33,591 nucleotides of DNA, from NCBI RefSeq assembly GCF_018070325.1, contig NZ_JAGPXY010000071.1, positions 1 to 33,591 of the forward strand, in the 5' to 3' direction. The notes under the pieces are model-generated. The model saw nothing but the letters and a program-made list of their open reading frames with translations, did not search any database and had not been told where the DNA came from. Position 1 is the first letter of the stretch. Each line of letters begins with the position of its first letter. Positions 6,818-14,352 of this stretch are shown in pieces. The position numbers and the translations under genes were made by a program. Origin of the DNA: Micromonospora sp. H61. GTDB lineage: Bacteria; Actinomycetota; Actinomycetes; Mycobacteriales; Micromonosporaceae.

Positions 6818-9800
6818 ATGGACCGGCGTCCGGCGATCAAACCGGAACCCGACCTCCGGCAGGATGACTCCGGCCGGGACGATGACAGCTTCGATTCGGC
6901 GACCGACGGGGACGGCTACGGCCGACTCGACACGGGAGTCACCGGGCTGACCGGGTCGAGCATCGACACCATCTACGATCTGGGTCTGCCAGCCGAGGCG
7001 CTGGCCGACGACGTGGAGGACGCCGAGCTCGACGAACCCGTTCCCAACGCGGAGCGCCTGGTGGCCCAGGCCGTCGCGCTCGCCGGGGACGACCACGACG
7101 CGGCGACGCTTGTCGGCCGTTTCTGGCGGTTCGCCCCGGACGAGGAGCTGGTCGGCTTCACGGCGGAAGAGATGCTCGACGCGGCCCGGGCACACCGGGA
7201 TCTCGCCCAGCAACGGGTGCCGGGCGAGCTGAAGCTGCGGATCCACGAACCGCACGCCGACCAGCACCACACGGTCGTCGAGATCGTCACCGACGACATG
7301 CCGTTCCTGGTCGACTCGGTGACGGCGCTGCTCAACTCGTACCACCTCGACGTGCACCTGCTGGTGCACCCGCTGGTGGTGGTGCGGCGGGAGCCGCTGG
7401 GTCGGCTCACCGAGGTCTCCGCGGATGTGGAACCGGACGACGCGATCGCCGGCGACATCATCGAGAGCTGGATGCGGATCGAGATCGACCCGGTCCGGGA
7501 CGCTGCCGAACGGGACCGGTTGCGCCGCGAGTTGCAGCGGGTGCTCACCGACGTGCGGGAGGCGGTGGAGGACTGGCCGAAGATGCGTCAGCGTGCCCTC
7601 GCGCTCGCCGACGAGCTGGCGTCCGCCCGTACCTCCGACAACCGCCCACCGGTGCCGGAAAAGGACATCACCGACTCGGTGGAGCTGCTGCGGTGGCTCG
7701 CCCAGGACCACTTCACCTTCCTCGGTTACCGCGAGTACCGGTTGGTGGACGCCGACGGCGGCGACGCCGGCGACCCGGTCGACGGCAAGGCGTTGGAGGC
7801 GGTGCTCGGCACCGGTCTGGGCATTCTGCGCTCCGATTCGCCGGATGCGCGGTCGCTGTCCTCGATGACGCCCGAGGCGCACGAGAAGGTGCTGGAGAAG
7901 CGCCTGTTGATCATCACCAAGGCCAACTCCCGGGCCACGGTGCACCGCTCGGCGTACCTGGACTACATCGGCTTCAAGATCTTCAACACCGCCGGTGACG
8001 TGATCGGTGAGCGGCGCTTCCTGGGCCTGTTCTCGACGGCCGCCTACCGGACCAGCGTCCGCGAGTTGCCGGTGGTACGCCGCAAGGTGGCCGAGGTGCT
8101 GGACCGCTCCGGCCTGAGCCAGCGCAGCCACTCGGGCAAGGATCTGATCCAGATCCTGGAGACCTACCCGCGCGACGAGCTGTTCCAGATCAAGACCGAC
8201 GACCTGTACCACGCGGTGGTCGGCGTGCTGCGGATGGCCGGCCGCCGGCAGCTGCGGGTGTTCCTGCGTCGGGACGCGTACGGGCGGTTCATCTCCTGCC
8301 TGATCTACCTGCCCCGGGACCGGTTCACCACCCAGAACCGGCTGCGCATGCAGGACATCCTGCTGCGCGAGCTGAACGGTGTCGGGGTGGACTACACCAC
8401 CCGGGTCACCGAGTCGATGCTGGCTCGGGTGCATTTCATCGTCCGTACCGACCCGACGCGGCCACCCGGCGACATCGACGCCGACCTGCTCGCCGAGGAG
8501 TTGGCCGACGCCACCCGGCTCTGGGACGACGACTACCGGTTGGTGCTGGAGCGCAAGCTCGGCGACGAGCAGGCCAAGCACCTGTTCACCCGGTACGCCG
8601 ACGCGTTCCCGGAGGGCTACAAGGACGGGCACACGCCGTACGAGGCGATGAAGGACCTGGCGAAGCTGGAGCTGCTGGAGGAGCCCGGCCAGCTGGAGAT
8701 GCACCTGTTCCGCAAGCAGTTGGCGCCCCGGCCGGGCACCCGGGTGCCGGGAGCCGACCTGGCCGAGGCGATGGACGTCCGGTTCAAGGTCTACCGGTAC
8801 GGCGAGCCGATGATGCTCTCCGCAGTGCTGCCGGTGCTGCACTCGCTCGGCGTACGGGTGGTCGACGAGCACCCGTACGAGGTCGACCGGATCGACGGTC
8901 GGGTCTACCTGTACGACTTCGGCCTCATGCTGCCCGAGGGGCATCACGAGCTGGCCGAGGTGCGCCCGCACGTGGAGAACGCCTTCGCGGCTGCCTGGCG
9001 CGGCGAGGCCGAGGTGGACCGGTTCAACGAGCTGGTGCTGCGCGGGGGGTTGACCTGGCGGCAGGTGGTGGTGCTGCGGGCGTACGCGAAGTACCTGCGG
9101 CAGGCCGGCACTGTCTTCTCGCAGGACTACATGGAGCAGACCTTCATCGCGTACCCGAAGCTCGCCGCGTTGCTGGTGGAGCTCTTCGAGACCCGGTTCG
9201 CGCCGGGCGAGTCGAGCACCGAGGAGCGGCAGCAGCGCAGCGGTGAGCTGGTCGAGACGATCCGGGGCGCGTTGGACGACGTGGCGAGCCTGGACCAGGA
9301 CCGGATCCTGCGCTCGTACCTGACGCTGATCGAGGCGACCCTGCGGACCAGCTTCTACCAGAAGCGCGCCGACGGGCGGCCCAAGGCGTACGTGGCGTTC
9401 AAGCTCGACCCGCAGGCCATTCCGGACCTGCCCGCGCCGCGACCGAAGTTCGAGATCTTCGTCTACTCGCCGCGCTTCGAGGGTGTGCACCTGCGGTTCG
9501 GGCCGGTGGCCCGGGGCGGGTTGCGGTGGTCCGACCGTCGGGAGGACTTCCGTACCGAGGTGCTGGGCCTGGTCAAGGCGCAGATGGTGAAGAACACGGT
9601 GATCGTGCCGGTCGGCGCCAAGGGCGGCTTCGTGTTGAAGCAGAAGCCGGGTGACCGGGACGAGGCGGTCGCCTGCTACCAGGAGTTCGTCGGCGCGATG
9701 CTGGACGTCACCGACAACATCGTCAGCGGGCAGATCGTGCCGCCCGAGGACGTCGTCCGGCACGACGGCGACGATCCGTACCTGGTGGTGGCGGCCGACA

Positions 9801-11899
9801 AGGGCACCGCGACGTTCTCCGACATCGCCAACGAGATATCCAAGGCCCACACCTTCTGGATGGGCGACGCGTTCGCGTCCGGCGGATCCGCCGGCTACGA
9901 CCACAAGAAGATGGGCATCACCGCCCGGGGTGCCTGGGAGTCGGTCAAGCGGCACTTCCGTGAGTTGGGCCTGGACACCCAGACCCAGGACTTCACTGTG
10001 GTCGGCGTCGGCGACATGTCCGGCGACGTGTTCGGCAACGGCATGCTGCTCTCCGAGCACATCCGGCTGGTGGCCGCCTTCGACCACCGGCACATCTTCC
10101 TCGATCCGGAGCCGGACGCCGCCACCTCGTACACGGAGCGTCGACGGCTGTTCGACCTGCCCCGTTCCTCCTGGGAGGACTACAACCCGGAGCTGATCTC
10201 GGCAGGTGGCGGCATCTTCCCGCGTACCGCGAAGTCCATCCCGATCACGCCGCAGGTCCGGGCGGCGATCGGCCTGGACGACGACGTCACGCAGTTGTCG
10301 CCGCAGGACCTGATGAAGGCGATCGTCACCGCCCCGGTGGACCTGTTCTGGAACGGCGGCATCGGCACCTACGTCAAGGCCTCCACCCAGACCAACGCCG
10401 AGGTGGGCGACAAGTCCAACGACGCGATCCGGGTGGACGGGCGTAACCTGCGCTGCCGGGTGGCGGGCGAGGGCGGCAACCTGGGCTGGACCCAGCTCGG
10501 CCGGATCGAGTACGCGTTGACCGGTGGCCGGATCTACACGGACTTCATCGACAACGCGGCCGGTGTGGACACCTCCGACCACGAGGTGAACATCAAGATC
10601 CTGCTCAACACGGCGGTGGCCGACGGTGAGCTGACCATGGCCGACCGGGACGAGCTGCTGGCCGGGATGACCGACGAGGTCGCGGAGCTGGTCCTGCGGG
10701 ACAACTACGACCAGGCCCGGGCGATCAACAACGCCCAGGCCCAGGCCGCCTCGCTGCTCCCGGTGCACCGTCGGATGATCAACGAGCTGGAGCGTTCGGG
10801 CGGGTTGGACCGCGCGTTGGAGGCGCTGCCGCCGGACGAGGAACTGGCGGTCCGCAGCGAGTCCGGGCTGACCGCGCCGGAGTTCGCCGTGCTGCTCGCG
10901 TACGTGAAGATCGTCCTGGAGCGGGAGATCCTCACCGAGGGGTTGGCCGACGAGGAGTGGACGACCGAGGTCCTGGTCAACTACTTCCCGACGCCGATGC
11001 GCGAGCGGTTTGCCGACCGGATGGGCCGGCACCGGCTGCGCCGGGACATCGTCACCACGGTGCTGGTCAACGAGGCGATCAACCGGGGTGGCATCTCGTT
11101 CATCTTCCGGGTGGTCGAGGAGACGGCGGCCAGCGCGGCCGACGTGATCCGGGCGTACGTCGTGGTCAGCGAGGTGTTCGGCCTGCGCGACCTGTGGGAC
11201 GCGGTCGAGGCGCTGGACAACAAGGTGGCGCCGGAGTTGCAGACCAGCGTCTACCTGGACACCCGCCGGCTGCTCGACCGGGCCGTGCGGTGGCTGGTCT
11301 CCAACCGGCGCTCGCCGATCGACGTGCCGGCCGAGATCGCCCGGCTGCGTGACGGGGTCACCCGGCTGCTGCCGGGGCTGGAGGAGCTGTTCTACGGCAA
11401 CGAGCGCCAGGGCCTCGCCGCGCACATGGACTCGATGACCGAGCGTGGGCTGCCCCGCGAGCTGGCGGAGCGGGCCACCCGGCTGATGTACAGCTTCGGT
11501 CTGATGGACGTGGTGGAGACCGCGAACGCCAGTGGGCGGGACGTCAGCGAGGTGGCCTCGGTCTACTTCGTGCTGTCGGACCTGTTCCGGGTGGACTCGC
11601 TGCTGTCGAAGATCTCCCTGCTGCCTCGGGAGGACCGCTGGCAGACGCTGGCCCGGATGGCGCTGCGGTACGACCTGTACGCCGCGCTGGCCGCGCTCAC
11701 CGCGGAGGTGCTCGACTCCACCCCGGGCGACCTGCCGCCGCACGAGCGGGTACAGCAGTGGGAGCAGTCGAACGCCACCTCCATCCACCGGGCCCGACGG
11801 GCGATGGGTGAGTTCGACGAGTCGCGGGCGGATCTCGCCGCCCTGTCGGTGCTGTTGCGTCAGATCCGCACCCTGGTGCGGACCTCCGCGGCCGCCTGA
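6818..11899 (+). CDS. gdh: NAD-specific glutamate dehydrogenase, 180-kDa type
   Basis: The 1693-residue protein belongs to the large NAD-dependent glutamate dehydrogenases (EC 1.4.1.2) known from Streptomyces, Mycobacterium and Pseudomonas. These oxidise glutamate to 2-oxoglutarate and ammonium, mainly in catabolism. The N-terminal half carries ACT-like regulatory modules. The catalytic domain includes RGGLRWSDR near 898-906, the lysine-rich QMVKN and VGAKGGF near 920-940, the nucleotide-binding GVGDMSGDVFGNG near 1062-1074, and NGGIGTYVKAS near 1176. In mycobacteria this enzyme is inhibited by the FHA protein GarA; that may apply here but nothing in the window shows it. ATG at 6818 is chosen over GTG at 6809 because GAGGGGAG (6802-6809) is correctly spaced for it. 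The first 60 residues are acidic and disordered. Confidence 0.93.
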   Translation: MDRRPAIKPEPDLRQDDSGRDDDSFDSATDGDGYGRLDTGVTGLTGSSIDTIYDLGLPAEALADDVEDAELDEPVPNAERLVAQAVALAGDDHDAATLVGRFWRFAPDEELVGFTAEEMLDAARAHRDLAQQRVPGELKLRIHEPHADQHHTVVEIVTDDMPFLVDSVTALLNSYHLDVHLLVHPLVVVRREPLGRLTEVSADVEPDDAIAGDIIESWMRIEIDPVRDAAERDRLRRELQRVLTDVREAVEDWPKMRQRALALADELASARTSDNRPPVPEKDITDSVELLRWLAQDHFTFLGYREYRLVDADGGDAGDPVDGKALEAVLGTGLGILRSDSPDARSLSSMTPEAHEKVLEKRLLIITKANSRATVHRSAYLDYIGFKIFNTAGDVIGERRFLGLFSTAAYRTSVRELPVVRRKVAEVLDRSGLSQRSHSGKDLIQILETYPRDELFQIKTDDLYHAVVGVLRMAGRRQLRVFLRRDAYGRFISCLIYLPRDRFTTQNRLRMQDILLRELNGVGVDYTTRVTESMLARVHFIVRTDPTRPPGDIDADLLAEELADATRLWDDDYRLVLERKLGDEQAKHLFTRYADAFPEGYKDGHTPYEAMKDLAKLELLEEPGQLEMHLFRKQLAPRPGTRVPGADLAEAMDVRFKVYRYGEPMMLSAVLPVLHSLGVRVVDEHPYEVDRIDGRVYLYDFGLMLPEGHHELAEVRPHVENAFAAAWRGEAEVDRFNELVLRGGLTWRQVVVLRAYAKYLRQAGTVFSQDYMEQTFIAYPKLAALLVELFETRFAPGESSTEERQQRSGELVETIRGALDDVASLDQDRILRSYLTLIEATLRTSFYQKRADGRPKAYVAFKLDPQAIPDLPAPRPKFEIFVYSPRFEGVHLRFGPVARGGLRWSDRREDFRTEVLGLVKAQMVKNTVIVPVGAKGGFVLKQKPGDRDEAVACYQEFVGAMLDVTDNIVSGQIVPPEDVVRHDGDDPYLVVAADKGTATFSDIANEISKAHTFWMGDAFASGGSAGYDHKKMGITARGAWESVKRHFRELGLDTQTQDFTVVGVGDMSGDVFGNGMLLSEHIRLVAAFDHRHIFLDPEPDAATSYTERRRLFDLPRSSWEDYNPELISAGGGIFPRTAKSIPITPQVRAAIGLDDDVTQLSPQDLMKAIVTAPVDLFWNGGIGTYVKASTQTNAEVGDKSNDAIRVDGRNLRCRVAGEGGNLGWTQLGRIEYALTGGRIYTDFIDNAAGVDTSDHEVNIKILLNTAVADGELTMADRDELLAGMTDEVAELVLRDNYDQARAINNAQAQAASLLPVHRRMINELERSGGLDRALEALPPDEELAVRSESGLTAPEFAVLLAYVKIVLEREILTEGLADEEWTTEVLVNYFPTPMRERFADRMGRHRLRRDIVTTVLVNEAINRGGISFIFRVVEETAASAADVIRAYVVVSEVFGLRDLWDAVEALDNKVAPELQTSVYLDTRRLLDRAVRWLVSNRRSPIDVPAEIARLRDGVTRLLPGLEELFYGNERQGLAAHMDSMTERGLPRELAERATRLMYSFGLMDVVETANASGRDVSEVASVYFVLSDLFRVDSLLSKISLLPREDRWQTLARMALRYDLYAALAALTAEVLDSTPGDLPPHERVQQWEQSNATSIHRARRAMGEFDESRADLAALSVLLRQIRTLVRTSAAA

Positions 11900-11936
11900 G
11901 TCAGGTACGCCGGACCGCGTTTCGTTCCGCCGCCGG

Positions 11937-12653
11937 TCAGGCCGCCATGGTGGCGAAGACGACGATGTTGTCCGGGTAGCTCTTCGCGGCCTGGTCGAAC
12001 TGACCACCGCAGGTGACCACCCGCAGGCTGGGTCGGTCACTCGGTCCGTACACCAACTCGGTGGGGAAGGCAGTCTTCGGGTACGACTTCACCGAGTCGA
12101 CAGTGAAGGTGGCCGGCACTCCGTCGGCGCGGCGCACGGTGACGGTGTCGCCGGGGGTGAGAGCGCCCAGGTCGAAGAAGACGGCCGGGCCGAGCACCGC
12201 CGAGTCCACGTGCCCGACGATGACCGCGTTACCCGTCTCGCCCGGGCTCGCACCGGGCTCGTACCACCCGGCCTGGTCGGCCTTGTCCAGCGGAGGGACC
12301 TGGACGGTGCCGTCCGCGTTGGTGCCCAACGACATGATCGTCGCGTCGACGCCGATCCGGGGGATCTCGATGCTGGTGGGTGCCGAACGGGCCAACCCGG
12401 CCGCCGCCTGACCGACCGGCTGCCCGTCGACGGGCGGGGCATCGTCGGCGGTGCTCGCCGGCCCGGTCGCCTCGGGTCCGGCCTGGGCCAGCGGCTGCGG
12501 CGGTCGGGGAGTGGGCGTGGTCTTCAGGGAGGCGCCGATCATGCCGGCACCGATCATGGCCATGGTGACGACGACGGCCGTGCCGGCGGCACGCCACGGT
12601 TTCCCGCGACGGCCGCCGGCCGGTGTCGTCGTCACGTCAGACGAGCGAACCAT
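11937..12653 (-). CDS. Class F (class E/F-like) sortase
   Basis: The 238-residue membrane-anchored transpeptidase has an N-terminal basic region and one helix (about 22-42), a Pro/Ala linker, then a sortase domain (about 92-236). His148 lies in VGHVDS and the nucleophile Cys215 in VVTCGG, the signature of actinobacterial class F sortases. It would cleave a C-terminal sorting signal of a secreted protein and join it to the wall. No arginine follows Cys215 before the C-terminus; the nearest is Arg211, four residues ahead of it, so the usual third catalytic residue is not evident. The ATG lies 17 bases inside the upstream surface-protein gene, so the two genes are translationally coupled and that protein is the obvious substrate. 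It is convergent with gdh. Confidence 0.87.
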   Translation of the reverse strand: MVRSSDVTTTPAGGRRGKPWRAAGTAVVVTMAMIGAGMIGASLKTTPTPRPPQPLAQAGPEATGPASTADDAPPVDGQPVGQAAAGLARSAPTSIEIPRIGVDATIMSLGTNADGTVQVPPLDKADQAGWYEPGASPGETGNAVIVGHVDSAVLGPAVFFDLGALTPGDTVTVRRADGVPATFTVDSVKSYPKTAFPTELVYGPSDRPSLRVVTCGGQFDQAAKSYPDNIVVFATMAA

Positions 12654-13752
12654 CGGTCCGCCGACGACGCATCAGCACGATCCCGCCCAGCGCGGCAGCG
12701 CCGAGCAGGCCCGCCCCGCCGGTGGCCAGACCCCGGTCGGTACCGGTGCTGACGCCACCGTCACCACCGTCGACACCGCCGTGCGGCAGCACGACGAGCT
12801 CGCCCTCGCCGCAGGAGCCCTTGAGCTCGTAGCGACCCGGCTTGGCGTCCTTGTCGACCTTGGCTTCGCCGTAGTAGACGAACTCGCGCTCGTCGTCCCA
12901 GTCACGCTCGTCCGAGCCGCGCTCGTCCTTGCCGTAACCGCCGCGCTCGTCCGAGCCGTACTCGGAGCCGTGCTCGTCCTTGGACTCCCAGCCGTTGTCG
13001 GAGCCGTGCTCGTCCTTGGACTCCCAGCCGTTGTCCGAGCCGTATTCCGAGCCGTGCTCGTCCTTGCCGTAATCGCCGCGCTCGTCCGAGCCGTATTCCG
13101 AGCCGTGCTCGTCCTTGGACTCCCAGCCGTTGTCCGAGCCGTACTCGGAGCCGTGCTCGTCCTTGGAGTCCCAGTCCTTCTTGTCACGGCCCTCTTCGGC
13201 GTCCTGGCCGTGCTCCTCGCCCTTCCAGTCCTTGCTGCCCTCGTCGCCGTAGGCGTCGGCGGCAGCGCCGCCACCCTGGCCACCCTTGCCGTTCTCGTCC
13301 TTGTGCTCGTCCTTGCCCTTGTCGTCCTTGCCGTTCTCGTCCTTGCCCTCGTGGTCCTTGCCCTTGTCGTCCTTGCCGTGCTCGTCCTTGCCGTTCTCGT
13401 CCTTGCCCTCGTGGTCCTTGCCGTTCTCGTCCTTGCCGTGCTCGTCCTTGCCCTTGTCGTGGTCGGAGGAGTTCTCCTCCTCGCGCCACTCGCGGTCCTC
13501 GCCCCGGTCTTCGTGCGCCGGCTTGAGCTTGACCTTGCCGGTGACCTTGGACCACACGTACGCGTGCTCCTGCCGATCCGGGCAGATCTCGAGGAGCTTG
13601 ACCTCGTCGCCAGCCTTGACGACATGCGGCTTGGCGTAGACCTTGCCATCGTCGTGGCCGTCGGCGAACGCGATCCCCGGTGCGAACACCAGGAGCGACG
13701 CGCCGCCGAGCGCGGCGCCCGCAACGACCTTCCCGAGCATCTTCTTAGCCAT
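12637..13752 (-). CDS. Putative sortase-anchored surface protein with two families of charged repeats inside a small Ig-like domain
   Basis: The 371-residue protein begins with a signal peptide ending AFA|DG (about residue 30). A beta-rich segment follows (39-78, with Cys57), then about 210 hydrophilic residues, a second beta-rich segment (291-323, with Cys314), a Gly-rich spacer and a C-terminal helix (about 343-361) followed by RRRR. The two beta segments look like the halves of one disulfide-closed Ig-like domain common beside actinobacterial class F sortases. The region between holds eleven 5-residue GKD-type repeats (101-156), then 12- to 18-residue units of the KDEHGSEYGSD type (196-286). 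A strict LPxTG is missing; GLATGG precedes the helix. Start: ATG at 13752 with GGAG upstream; an in-frame GTG at 13764 is also possible. The substrate role is inferred from the overlapping sortase gene. Confidence 0.75.
   Translation of the reverse strand: MAKKMLGKVVAGAALGGASLLVFAPGIAFADGHDDGKVYAKPHVVKAGDEVKLLEICPDRQEHAYVWSKVTGKVKLKPAHEDRGEDREWREEENSSDHDKGKDEHGKDENGKDHEGKDENGKDEHGKDDKGKDHEGKDENGKDDKGKDEHKDENGKGGQGGGAAADAYGDEGSKDWKGEEHGQDAEEGRDKKDWDSKDEHGSEYGSDNGWESKDEHGSEYGSDERGDYGKDEHGSEYGSDNGWESKDEHGSDNGWESKDEHGSEYGSDERGGYGKDERGSDERDWDDEREFVYYGEAKVDKDAKPGRYELKGSCGEGELVVLPHGGVDGGDGGVSTGTDRGLATGGAGLLGAAALGGIVLMRRRRTDGSLV
12895..13167 (-). repeat. Coding tandem repeats, 12-18-residue KDEHGSEYGSD family
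   Basis: Within the surface-protein gene, about five units encode variants of SKDEHGSEYGSDNGWE or KDEHGSEYGSDERGDYG. Unit lengths alternate, and one unit has lost the SEYG block. The units are close to identical at DNA level, including third positions, which suggests recent duplication or gene-conversion-like exchange. Confidence 0.8.
13285..13452 (-). repeat. Coding 15-bp tandem repeats encoding GKD(E/D/H)x pentapeptides
   Basis: Eleven pentapeptides run in tandem (GKDEH, GKDEN, GKDHE, GKDDK types). The last unit has lost one residue, KDEN instead of GKDEN, without breaking the frame. The encoded stretch is highly charged with no hydrophobic residue, so it is probably disordered and extended. 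Confidence 0.8.
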
Positions 13753-14352
13753 GACCTGCGTCACTCCATCCCTGTTGTCCTGAGCTCGGCGACAACCGAG
13801 CTAAGACCGACGTTAGACCGTTTCATGACTTATGAAGTGAAAGATTCGCGTTTTACCTTTGATCCAAGTAAGAGGTGAAGGGGTGGTACGCGGCTTTCGC
13901 CGCGCTCAGCGTCGTGTCAGGCGTCCCGCAACCCTGTGGGGTGCGGAAGGGTGTTCCGCGCTCCCCGTTCCCGGCCTGCCCCGGTCATCCGGTAGCGGTG
14001 GGTCCGAGCTGCGCGTGTGAGGTCGGGCGGACTCGGAGGTATCGTCCGAAACGACTCCGGCAACGCATCGAGCCATTGCCATGGAAGCGCTCCCATGCAA
14101 GAATCGGCGAACGCGGTTCAGAGAGCCACACCGTGCAGGCAGGGGAGTCGAGGGCACCCGGTTCACCGGGCGACGCACCCGCCGCCGATCGACCGGCCGA
14201 CGCATGGCCGGGCACCACCACCACCATCGCCCGTCCGGGTCGGGCGCCCCCCAAAGAATCCCGTGGCGCCGACGGCCGTCCGTGCAGGACGCCCATCGGG
14301 CCGTCCCGCCGGGCCGTACGTGGGCCCGGTCTCGCCCAAGGAGATCAGTGGC
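13753..14352. other. 600-base divergent intergenic region
   Basis: No gene is supported here; open frames on both strands lack ribosome sites and plausible protein sequence. From the left it holds the leader of the surface-protein gene. Next is an unusually AT-rich stretch (about 13803-13875), probably that gene's promoter, with an imperfect palindrome around TTTCATGACTTATGAAGTGAAA without its outer bases. Two compact hairpins follow: CGCGGC-tttc-GCCGCG (13889-13904) and GCGGAA-5 nt-TTCCGC (13943-13959). The cellulase promoter with a CebR-type operator (14076-14104) comes next, then a leader of roughly 240 bases ending in a good ribosome site before the cellulase ATG. Confidence 0.7.
14076..14104 (+). 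promoter_or_regulatory. Probable cellulase promoter with CebR-type operator in the spacer
   Basis: TTGCCA (14076-14081) and AAGAAT (14099-14104) are separated by exactly 17 bases and match the -35 and -10 consensus at 5/6 and 4/6 positions. The spacer starts with TGGAAGCGCTCCCA (14082-14095), which differs by one base from TGGGAGCGCTCCCA. That is the operator of the LacI-family cellobiose repressor CebR of Streptomyces and relatives. Symmetry extends to CATGG...CCATG (14080-14097). A repressor bound here would block RNA polymerase until cellobiose or another cello-oligosaccharide releases it. Confidence 0.75.

Noticed and set aside
6614..12040. An 1808-residue open frame on the reverse strand
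   Set aside because: It lies antisense to the glutamate dehydrogenase gene, has low-complexity His/Gln/Arg/Val-rich sequence and no ribosome site. It is a by-product of GC-biased third positions.
12895..13452. Regular repeats resembling a CRISPR array
   Set aside because: Units are contiguous multiples of three with no spacers and encode in-frame protein repeats.
14017..14352. An upstream extension of the cellulase frame
   Set aside because: The extension has no ribosome site and would bury the signal peptide 112 residues inside the protein; AAGGAG directly precedes the ATG at 14353.
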